The translations under genes were made by a program, and so were the position numbers. A DNA stretch of 64,000 nucleotides from contig OY855913.1 of the NCBI GenBank assembly GCA_963693305.1, positions 15,345,022 to 15,409,021 of the forward strand. The letters run 5' to 3'. This document shows, in pieces, positions 48,901-60,900 of this stretch (positions within the stretch are counted from its first letter, which is position 1; each line of letters begins with the position of its first letter). The stretch is from Meandrina meandrites. Its lineage: Eukaryota > Cnidaria > Anthozoa > Scleractinia > Meandrinidae. A model generated the notes under the pieces. The model was given only the letters and a program-made list of their open reading frames with translations. It had not been told where the DNA came from and ran no database searches.

Positions 48901-51900
48901 ACTTACAGAAGCCTTACAATACTTTCTTCTTAACTTACATTCTTTCTCAGAGCTGAAAGATGGTTATTTTGTTGCTTTATCAGCTTTATAAACATCATTT
49001 CTCCGTAAACTGTTCTTCTCTTCTGACCGTTGAAATCACGCGCGCATGTGAAGAGCGTTGCATCATGGGATAGAGAAACTCATTCCCAGGTTCTTCTCAG
49101 CATTCAAAACCAATATGGCGGCTCGTGAGCATTATAAACTCGGCTTTTTTACTCCATTCAGAGGCTTTTCATTTGCTGGAAAGTATTCAGGAATCATTTA
49201 AATAAGTGCATGGAGGTTTTAGGCCTTTTAAATCTCACAGAAATGATATGTGAGGAAGATAGTCATGTGGGAACTTTATGAAGACATCACTGTTCTCGGA
49301 TGCGATTGTAATCTCTTTTTCATTCAACCTTGACCATTCCAAAAGGTAAAGTGACTGCTTTGGAAAGTGCGTTGTTTCCACAAGAAAAACTGAGCCTATA
49401 TCAGCAATAACAGTCCATGTAAGCTACTCGAAGATCAAGCTAAATGAGCTTAAAAAAATTGTTACTGTTTGTACTTTGTTTATGGAAATGTGAAGTGATT
49501 ATGGCATCAGAATGTTAAAGTGCAAAATTTTAACTGCCTGAATAGATAGGTAAACTGTGTATATTTTTTTATTTTTCATGGAACAGCAGTGAAACTTCAA
49601 TTGCTGAATAAAATTGGAAATTATGAAATACAATATTACTGTAGATCTTCATTAGAGGTTCATCTAGAGATTCTTGGAAGATCATCATAATTAAGGACCC
49701 TAACAAAGATCTTTGAAAGGATCCTTAAAATCTTAGTAAAGTCTTCATCATACCATTGAAAAGATCCTTGAAATGACCCTCTTCAAATTCTTCTTTAAGG
49801 TCCTTGTGAAATCCTTAATGATCCTTAAGGATTTTGAGAAAGATCTTTGAAAGATCCTTGATAAGATCCAAATAAGATCCTTGCAAGTTCCTCATGAAAT
49901 CCTTGAGGATCTTTAAGGAACCTGAGAAAGATCTTTGAGGGATCCTTGACAGGATCTTCTCAAGATCCCTGTAAGATCCTCATCAATTCCTTGAGGATCT
50001 TTAAGGATCCTGAGAAAGTTCATTTAAAAGATCCTTTTTAAGATCTTTTTAAGATCCTTACAAGATCCGTGAGGATCCTAGAAGATCCAGACAAAGATCT
50101 TTAGAAGATCCTTGAAAAGATCTTCATAAGAACCTTGTAAGATCTTCATCATATCCTTGAGGATCCTTAAGGATTCTTATAAAGATCCTTGAAAGGATCT
50201 TTGACAGGATTCTTTTAAGATCCTGTAGGATCCTAAAAAGAAATTTGGAGGATCCTGAAGGATCCTTGAAAAGATCTTTGATAGGATCTTTGTCAGGAAC
50301 TTCATAAGATCTTTAAAAGATCCTTCTTAAATCCTTTAGGATCCTTGAAGATCCTAAAAAAATCCTTGTTTTCAAGGATCTTTACAGGAACTTTGCAGAT
50401 CTTGAAAGATCTTTAAAGATCTTTGAAGATCTTTGAAGATCCTGCAAAGATTTCCACCAGGGTAAGCACTTAAAGGGAAAATTAAGGGTGTTTTTAACAG
50501 TTAAAACTGTTGCTATAGTAACCAGTGACATCATGAAAAGGACCACAACTTGTAGCAGCAACTGATAACGATTTGTAGTACTGGCCCATCAAAGTTAAGA
50601 GCTTGAAATTGCTGGAAACCGTTGTGAGCCTCCTTATTATGAAGTGTTACCGAGATTAATAATTTTAATACACTTTGTTTCTGTTTTCAGAGAGCTGGAG
50701 ATGAAATTGGCAGACTGACAAAAGAGCATGATGAAAAGGTAGAAATTATGACGTTATAAAATTTACTACTTAAGATAAGCCATTAGTAGGCAAAATATAA
50801 ATAAATGAATAAATACACATATTGTATATTAAAACTGAGCCTCAGTTGTGCTAGAGATGTGTTTATGTTGCCAGGCAACATGAGTGTTGCTCATCATTCT
50901 GATTGGACGAAAAGAGTTTAATAACGAGGACTTGCCAAAACTGGTCGTTATTTCCAATGTATTCCTTAACTGAGTTATGTAATAAAACCATTGGAGTATA
51001 ACATATGGTTCGTATCAACTCACGGAGCTGTTCTGTGCTTTCATTGAAACTCATATGCTCATACTTGTCTCTGTGTTGGGTCAATAACAGTTCCTTTTTT
51101 GTCACTCTTTGAAGATTTTGTCTCTCCTGGCGGAGCTCGAGGCGTTGAAGAGAGAAAAAGGTGATGCAGAAGAAGCGAGGAATATGGCTCATGAACAAAT
51201 AGAATTAACAAGAAAAGATTATGAAGAAAAGGTTATTAGTTTTCTTTTCTTTCTTGATTTGTGTTGTTTCTTAGCTACTATTAATAGCTTTGTCCTCACA
51301 GAATGAGGAAAGTTTCCTGTATAGAGCATGGCTAACAAAACGTGCCTTCAAATGCACACTGAAGATATTGTAGGATTCTGTCATGTGATGCACTTATATG
51401 CAAATAATGAATCCAGTTAAGGTTTATTGGCCTTTTTGTGCGTTTTTCAGATTGTAGCGATTAGCAGTGATCTATCAGAAGTCAACAAGAGCAGGACAGA
51501 TGAAGAGGAAGCCAAAAGAACTGCCGAGGAAACTATAGAAAGAGAAAGGAAACAACACGAAGAAAAGGTCCATAACAGTTGTTGATGTTTATTATTGCTG
51601 ATTTTGTTTTTTATCGTTATCTTTGGTTTCAAGTATTTTTCTATGCTATGAATTTTTCCCTGTTTCCGGCAAGTAGCTAGTTGATAAAAAACAACTATAA
51701 GAATAGGTGCAATTGTTCTATCCCCTACCCTTTAACCTCTGATTGTTGGTTCATCAACAGAATTGTAGTAAACAACATTGCAGGTGGTGGGGGTGGGGGT
51801 GGGGGGATATGCCTGGTGTATGAAGTGTCATACTGTATTTAAAGACAGTATTTCTCCATCTGATGAAAGCAATTTTTCTCTTTAAGATTTCGTCTCTCAC

Positions 51901-54900
51901 GGCGGAGCTGGAGGCGTTGAAAAAAGAAAAAGGTGAAACAGAAGAAGCAAAGAAAACAGCCGAGGAACAAATAGAAGCTATGAGAACAGAACATGATCAA
52001 AAGGTTATCCTCTGTAACGTAATCACAATGTTTGCCAAGGGGCGAGAATCTCCTGAAGATAGGATTACGGTGCAAACATTCGCTCAAAGCTGCATGAAGA
52101 TAATTGTGTTGTAGCACTTCACCGGGTCGTAGAAAACTCTTCAAGTTGTCCAAGAGGGATTTTTTTTCGGAATATTTGCACCTCCTCGTCACGTTTCCCT
52201 TTCATTTCCCTGTGGCTCGCCATGATTAACTTCAGTCCTGTTCCTGTATTTTGATCCAAGTTGAGTTTTGTTGTTGTTGTGTTTTTTTTATTATTGTTGA
52301 GCCAGTAAAATCAACTGTTTTTTTTATTTCCAAGCCTGAAGCATTTGGTATGGTTATTATTTCTAGGTTGTAGTACTCAGCAGTGATCTGTCAGATGTTC
52401 GTAAGAGCTGGACAGAGGAGGAGCTGTTAAAAAGAACAGCCGAGGAAACAATAGAAAGAGAAAGAAAACAACACGAACAAACGGTTAGCGGTTTTGTATT
52501 TAGCACTCAAATGCACGGAAATCGTTATTTATTTCAACAGTTTCAGATAAATACCAAGGCAAATTGAGCAATATGCTAAGTGTGTACATGGAAAAAAGTT
52601 GGCTCCCCTCCCTCCCTCCCTCCCTCCCTCCCTCCCTCCTTCCTTTCCTCCCTCCCTCCCTCCTTCCCTCCCTCCCTCCCTCCTTCCCTCCGGGACACCT
52701 TACCTTTAAAGCCAGTGACCCTGCCCCCAAGCCAAATTTGTGGTTTCTCTTGAAAACAGCTTCCTGCCTTTTATAAACTGAGAAATGTATCAAAAGTTCT
52801 CTTGCCTGGGGTGGCTCGGCCCTCCTGTCAGCATCAACATTTCACCATATGAGCAGGCTCTAGTTGCATGAAACTAAAGGCTAATGCCATTAATGGTAAA
52901 ATACATTATTTTAAAGTACATACCACGATAGTGAGTGATTTTAATTTTTGTATACAGGTAACTGAGCTTGAAAGAAAGAGACATGAAGATCTTATGAAAG
53001 AAAAGCAAGAACTTGTGGGTAAGAGTAATTAATAGTAATTATTTTGACTGAAAAAATACGTTGGTTTTGATGCAGGCACTTGCAAGAAGAGCGTGACTGA
53101 GCGTGACTGTGCGAACATAGTACTCGGGTCTATGTTCCCCTGACCGCGCACAATAAACATTCAGTGGCTTGATTTTAAGGGTAGGAAATGGCCGATTGTT
53201 CAATCATATTCTAAGTAGTGGCAGAAGTTCATATGGACTTCTGGTAGTGACTTATATTTCCATTTCTGATTAATAGTGTCTTCTTTACCCAACAGGTATG
53301 GCGATAGAGGCAGCAGAAAGGACAATCCAGGACTCTTTAGACCAGTTTCACAATCCAAAACATACTTCAACAACATGTACAGCAGGTACGCATATCTTCG
53401 GTGTTTTGGCAGGTGATACAAGCAAGCATAGTTATTTAGTTAAGAGGACAGGTACTGTTTTACTTCTTAGATACTACTAACAACATGAGTAGAAATAATT
53501 CAGGAAAGTTATTTAAAGATTGGTCCACATACTTAAGTTAAGCAACAACCTGACGGTAGCGATAGATAAAGACTACGTTAAACTTGCGTGAAGAAATATC
53601 CCAACAATTGGTGTCTCTTTGTACTGCTTTCTTCAACGTTTCTTAGCTGTAGTTTTTTGGGGGAGGGGGGTGGGAATCTTGGTAAGCTGTGGGGTATGTG
53701 TTTCCGTATGTGTGCCGTCAACATTACAAAGAAAAACGAACCATAAAGAAGAATTGTTTTATGATAAAGAATTGTTTATGAAGGTCAATTGGTTAGTGTT
53801 TGCTCTAGTGGCGTGTCCACCCTTATTTGTCAACACAAATACAACCTTCTTGTCTTCTTTTCAGATTTCTTGTTGAGCAGAATAGAAAGTCTTCCGGGAG
53901 TTGTTGATGAGTTAAATTTAAGATTTACATCTTATCAACAAGATCATAAAGGTGGGAACAAAACATGCTTTGATTTTCTTTGGTATTTATTGACATGTTT
54001 GAAATTGAAATTAGTTATTCTCAAAGTAGAAGGGCATCAGTCGTTTTGTGTTTCTTTCAATTGCTCGTTTGTTTTTTGTTGTTGTTTGAACGTGGCTTTC
54101 TCTGGTTTTTGCAGATGCTATTCCATGTGCGTGTTCTCTTGGTTTATTCTCGCATCAGCTCAGTGAATGCATTCTGAATGCTAAGGCCACTTCTCACATG
54201 GCTCCAACTCAAGAAGCTGCAGGTCAGAGCTTAAAACCATTCTGCTTCTGTTTATATTATAAGCCACGATGAAACAAGAGCAAAACTTCGAGGTTTCAAA
54301 CTCTTGTCCTTGTTTAACCACCAAACCTTTGAATATTGACCGTTACGTATAAAAAGTTGTATGAGAACTTTGGCAAAAACCCTTAAAATGGTGTTTCTCT
54401 CATTTAAATGGGCTGATAGTCGATAAGAGGTGAAAAGAACTCTTCCAGTGTCCAATCCTCAACACTCAATTCTAGTTTTCGTTTGGTCACGCCTCTACGT
54501 CTGTTTCCAAGCCTACTGTCCCATCAAGCCAGACACCATTCTCGTCCCCAAAGCCCTATTCGCCTCTCTTAGCCGGCAGGGCCTTGGCACGAGAAACGAA
54601 GGGCTTTGGGGACATGGGAATTTTTGAATTAATTCAAATTTTTTGGATTGGCCGTTTGAAAAAAGGAAATTTTGAGCGGAAGTAAAAAAACGCCATGACT
54701 CTTCCATACAGTATATAGAAACATCACGACTGCATACATGAAGACCGGAAGTCGTAGAATCTAGGACTGGAAATCCTTTGTCTTCAGAGTCCTTCATTTC
54801 TCGTGTCAAGGCCCTGACGGCTAAGAGAAGCGAAAACGGCTATGGGAACAACAATGGCCAGATACCCCCACTGGATGGGATATTAAATCTATTGCAAGTT

Positions 54901-57900
54901 GTCCCTCCAGTATTTTTCAGGTTCCCCCCAAATTCACCCGTACATTTGTATTAAGACACTGTAATCTTTCCTTCGCCTGGTCGAAAAGTTGGATGAGAGC
55001 ATGACTGCAAGTGCAGTTACACGAGCTGATTATAAATACTTTCTTGGTTTGTAGATCTTCAATCACTTAGTGAATCTGCTGGCAAAGCATCTCTTGAGTT
55101 GTTACAACTATATAAACAAAGCAATCCAGGTGAGTGTCCTACTACGATTATCAGTTGAGTAAGGCATGAAGGAAGTTGGGGACAAAGTTTTGACGTTAAA
55201 GCTATGTTGTTACCATGGGCAACTTGCTCAGTTTCCAATAGTAACTTGTCGAACTCGGCCGTTCCATGATTTGGCGGGCTTTTATGGCATGTGAGGCATA
55301 TGTTAGTAATGGGTACTAAGCCGGTTACTCCTGGCAACGACGTAGTTTTAATGTCAAAAGTGAACCTTGCCACCAAACTTCTCCCGTACCTTACTTAACT
55401 GAAAATCGTAGTAATTGTAAACTTGAGGTACCTTATGATATTCCATTGCCAGGTCCTCCATATTGGTCGATCGCGGCTTTCTGGGTGATTAAGTTATCTG
55501 GAGCATGTTCATTTACATTTTTGTGTCATTATTGCAGATCCAAATGCTCTTGCTGACAAAGTGAATGCCTTGAAGAAGTACATCACAGATATTACTAATG
55601 TTGCCGAGGTAAATATATCAAATATATCAAATCATCAAATACGGCATTGAAACAACGATTAGCATGACTTTTTTGCTTTACTAACAGGTTTAACTGGTTT
55701 TATCAACAGGCTCTTGCACCCAAGGAAAAGGACAGCATGGATAGTATTGGTGGTGAAGTCGACGATGAGATTAATGCCACTGCCGAGGTCAGTGAAAGAC
55801 AGATATTATCTAATTTATTTTTTGTTTTGTTTATTGTTTGTTGTCACAGTAATCAATATGAGAAGTGAAAACTAAAAACCAAACTGGTTTGACTGGTTAT
55901 AACCAATAAATTTAAACCACAGCATCAACAAGAATTTGAACTCGCCCTCGTTTGGCCTGAAACTCTCGTACGCTCTCCGGCGAATCTCGTCCACTCTCGT
56001 GCCTTATTCGGTGACTCTCGTCCACTCTCGTGCCCTCTCTGGCGAATCTCGTCCACTCTCGTGCGTGCGCTCTCCGGTGACTGTCGTCCACTCTCTTGCG
56101 CTCCCTGGTGACTCTCGTACACTCTCCGGTGACTCTCGTACATTCTCGTTGATTTTGAACCTGCTCAAATATATTTGAGAGTTGGTGGAGAGTTCTCTGT
56201 TGTGTCTGAATGCTGTGTCATGCAACTCTCTTCCTTTAACCCTAGGCGTCCTTGTTTGGCCTGGGCTGTACTTGGGGTCTGCGAGCGCACGTCATATTGT
56301 TGTAAACCCAACATTTGTGAATAACAGTTTATCATCATTTTTTTTTCAGCTTGTGGCGGATTCAGCGGCCAGAATTGAGGTAAAAATTTGCGTTCTGTTT
56401 TCGCTTGAGACGAAACCTTTCTACTTTGTCATTGTTAGTGGAGACGGAGTCAACTTTCTTGCGTTTTTTTCGTTCGTGTTTTTCAGATCAGCACGAAACT
56501 CTTTCGAGTTCATTTACATGCGTTAGCTAAAACATCGATAAAAAACCTTTCTTCGCCCGTATTTTGCCCAGCAATCTTTATTAATTTGCTTGTTAATAAT
56601 TGGTTTGTTTGTTAATTTATCGTAGGAAATGCTGAACAAAACACGGGAAAAATACAGTGGTGTCCAGCTTGAGGTGAACGGAAGGTGAGAAGAACACATA
56701 CTTTGAGTCTTTAAACATTTTTCGGCTTTGCGTGGAGATTTTATGATCTTAAAAGCTGCATAGACAATATATAAATTGTAATTTTTTTGGAACATGCCAA
56801 ATGACGCCTTCTACAAAGAAGTTTCTACAATAGATCTTAGCTGATGTTCTTTTATTTCATTTATGTACAGAATTCTGGATTCCTGCACAGCACTCATGGA
56901 GGTAATTTGCAAATAAGAAATAACTGCAATTTATCTTAGCAATCTACAATTGGTATATAAGTACTACTTTCCTGAGGCTTATCGACTACAGCCCAGAAAA
57001 AAAGTAAATGAAAAGGCTGTAACGCTTTGAGAATCTCCTTCTCTCCCTTACCAATGTCTGAGCTTCACTATACAATCGCGTGTGAGATAGGTGAAATGAA
57101 AAGAGGTAGACGTTTCTGGCTGAACTAAATCCCTGTTTGTTGTATCCATCTTTGCAGGCAATTAAGATCTTAATAATGAAGTCGAAAGTATTGCAAAAGG
57201 AGATTGTCGACGAAGGCAAGGTAATTGAAAGGAAGTAGTAAACAGTTTTTGACTTGTTCATCCTTGCTCAACCGGTTTACAGTTCTATTCACAGTGGAAC
57301 CTAATTAACGCCAAAAGGAAACTCTGTAGTTTTCAAACTTCAGATGGATTGACACTTGTGAAAAAGTTAGTTATGTAAAATGCCGGATTTGCTAGCTATT
57401 TGTTGCCACAGGCCAGGAATTGGTGAAGGAAAATAAAATTCTTGAAGGTCAGGGAAATGTCAGGGAATTTTATCTTGAGTTAGGGAAAAAGTAACATTGT
57501 AAAGAAAAGTCAGGGAACATTAATAATGGTAATTGAACTGAGTGGAGTGCTATTTGGTCAGAAATCGTACGCGTGATTGAGCGCGCAGCGCGAGTTCGAT
57601 TTGAAATCACAAGTATGAATTATACCAAAATTGCGCAACACGAGGTTCAATTTCTTCTTTATTACATCCGTTTTAAAATTGCACAATTTAATCATCCAGA
57701 TACAGGAATTTAGTCAGTACCAATGTTTTATTGATCCCGTAAATAAAAAAGATGCGATTCTGCAATTTGATTGGTTACTGAAAACAAGCCTTGAAATCTG
57801 ATTGGTGGTTTTGATCTAGTGTTTCTTTCTCATTCAGTAAGGCACTACCTCTCTGGAACCTCTATTTTCATTCGCGCGCTGTAGACACTACCTCTATTGT

Positions 57901-60900
57901 TATTCAGACTAACGCGATGGGAAGTACTTGTACGATTTTTAATCACTCAATTTTATGCTTGTTTTTCAGGGCAAAGCTACAGCGAAAGAATTCTACAAGC
58001 GTCATCACCGCTGGACAGAGGGGCTCATCTCAGCTGCCAAGGCTGTGGGCTGGGGAGCAAAGGTTCTTGTGTAAGTAGAATTTATTACTCTCAGGGTGGT
58101 GACAGGGAGCCCTTTATTCTCAAGTAAACTGGCGTTGTACTGACGTTGGAGTGCTTTGATCTGGTCCCTGATTGGCCGAGCAGACACCATCTTTGTTTTG
58201 ATTGGTTAGAATGGGTTCACCTTAGATAGTTAATCTAACGACTAATGATTTGAACCTCTCGTTAAGTATTCTCCTTTTCGGCTATTTAATAAATCGAGCC
58301 CTTTTTTCCGTAGACTGTTCTCTTATATGCAACATATTTCACATTTACTTTGGTCAGCAAGCGCAGGAGAAAATCGTCAATCATTGTCAATTGCAGCTTT
58401 CCATTTTACTTAACGTTAAAAAAAAAAGGTTTACTAAAATGTATATCATTGCTACGTTCTAGCCTTGTTAACATGTGGCACTCGCTGTTTGTATTAATTC
58501 ATATGTATTTGTATCACTCAATGTTATTTTCACTGCAGTGACTCCGCTGACAAAGTTGTCCAAGGGCAAGGCAAGTTTGAAGAAATCGTCGTGGCTTCAA
58601 ATGAAATTACAGCAAGTACAGTACAGCTGGTAAGTGAACACTGAAACAAACATTATCTCAAGTCCACACTTACAGTATGTGGAATGACGTGTCGTCTGGA
58701 AAATCACAAAATAGGCATTTAAATCGAGCCTGTTTGCTTTAGTCTGCGGATACAACTGGTTTGCATAGCAGATCTTGTTTAGTGTTGATAGCGTGACCGG
58801 GATGAAATTCGATCTCCTCTTTATAAATGGCAAAATAATGTTAATGGTCAACTGGTCAACATTTGCCAGTTAGTGGGTTGTTTTCCCGGGGCTCGTTTTA
58901 CTTAATTAATTCTACTCCTAGCCTCAGTTGTTCAAAGGCTGGATAACACTACCCACTGGATAAATCACTATCCAGTGAATAGTGTACCAGTAGTTTGTTT
59001 CACATCCACTGGATATAGTTCGAAATACACCTTATTCGATGGTTTAACATATAATACGCGCGGATATTTTGCGAGTTGCGTAGTTCTACAGTGTAATAAC
59101 GTGTCAAATTTTGCGTGTTCTCTTGACCTAATGTGGTAAACTGGCGCTATGGCGGAATAATAAAGTGATTTATTCTGTGGAAAGCGTTCTCCATCTTTTG
59201 AACAATCAGGGCCTGGTGTATCCATGGTGTTTGCCACTTTACTAATCCAGACGCAGTAGGTTATATGAACCGAGGAATGTTCTTTGTCTCACAGGTAGCG
59301 GCTTCAAGAGTTAAGGCTCGACAAACAAGCAGTGGATTAACAGCTCTACAGGGGGCCTCCAGAAATGGTTTGTTGACGACTGTGTAACTTAATAATGGCG
59401 CTGCAAGTCCAAGCAGGCAAAACAATATTAACTTCCGCTAATTTCTAACGCCTTACGGTTTTGCAAACATTGTTATAGACACGAGAAAAAGAAACCGAAC
59501 ATCTACTGTCAATAGCTTCATGTCGAGTAGCAAGGCATTCTATAGGGACTGGACTACACAGGACAACCCGATCATATTGCTCGTCATTTCAAATGTTATC
59601 TAAATACTAATTGGCTACGAATATTCTTGGGATGCTGCGGCGTCACCTTTCGTATAATAGTCATATTTTCTGCAGTTTTCTAATAATAGTGACTCTATTC
59701 CACATCCGCATGAAATCATTAAAAATTCTCGCTAAAACCAGAAAAGGCCCCTACTCGAGTTCCTTGCTAAAACTGCATTGAAACTAGTTAAGAACAGCTG
59801 CATAGAGCAGTAAGAGCCTTGGGATATAGAAGATTGTTTATTCAGCTCCTTCAACCGCCCGGTAAGGCGCCGCGTCTGTAGATCTGTTGCAAATTACAAC
59901 ACGTTTCGCACTCATTTTAGCAAAGAATTCATGATGTGCGGTAAAAAAGTTGGGTGGGTTGAAATTATTTCCCGGCTTCTGATATCGTACTTCCCTTGCT
60001 ATGACGATCTAATCAAGGATGTGTTTTTAATTACTATTTCAGTGGTTGAGTCGGCAGCCGGTGTGGTGGCATCTGCTAAAAGTGGAGCTGAAATGATAGA
60101 GGACAGTAGTAAGTACGAATGTCTCTTCCTGATGCTGAAAACAGTGACAGGAATTTATGAAAAAATAGTCTGGCAGTATTTGTCAACTTTGAAGTGAGCT
60201 TGAAATGGTTTTCGAACTCGTTTATTATGTAGCTGACCGGTAGAGTCAGTTTCCCGTAACACGCAAGAGTGCTATAATATTTAATTTGCTCCTTTTTTAT
60301 TCATGTAGAAGCAGTACCAGATTACTCCAAGCTGACCCTTACACAAGCAAAGAGATTTGAAATGGAGTCACAGGTACTTTGTAGCCTGTTCCAGGCTCTC
60401 TCGGTCACTCGTGCTCGCCCCACTGACCGAGAGCCTGGAACAGGCTACGTACTTTGAAGCACGAAAGCCGGACGAAGCACGACACCATAAGTCATTCTTG
60501 TGGTGAAGAGGTGACGTCACAGGCGTAGTGCTCTCGGCAAGGCTCCGTAGAGCTCTCAAACGCTGTTTTCTGATTGGAGGTTAAAAATTATTAAGTCTTC
60601 GGGCAAAATGTGCAGAGCAAGGCACTTTTTTTTCACTTAGTTACCTACCTACATGTAAATTTGAGCAGTACTTGATTTGCTGTATAAATCATTGGAACAT
60701 GTACAATGATATGATGCAGTCTTTGTCGTCGAACACGACAATGTAAAGGACAAACGGTGAAAGCTTCATTAGTCAGTGCTCCAAGAGTTTTGACAAGGAT
60801 TTTAAGTTCATGTCGTTCATTGCACTAGTATGCAATTGATTCTATTGTCGAGTTAGTAAAACTCTGTTTCCTGACCCACCCTAGGTTCGCGTTCTCGAGC

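Larger units (their letters stand above)
44795..50577. mobile_element. 5.8-kb inverted-repeat element with GATC-rich arms
   Basis: The left arm (TACAAAT, TTATCAGTTGCTGC, AGTTGTGGTCCTTTTCATGA, CACTGGTTACTATAGCAACA, ACACCCTTAATTTTCCC, AAGTGCTTA, CCCTGGTG) is repeated inverted at the right end (about 50460-50577) with few differences. Each arm runs inward into a GATC-rich array (45211-45640 and 49646-50455). The left arm also holds a 258-bp palindrome and a unique 45-bp stretch. The core contains a nested element at 46451-48134. No transposase was recognised. It fills most of HIP1 intron 21. Confidence 0.8.

Noticed and set aside
45211..50455. GATC density as a sign of bacterial (Dam-methylated) DNA
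   Set aside because: The arrays are intronic, flanked by eukaryotic exons and inverted repeats. GATC is just the core of the repeat word.
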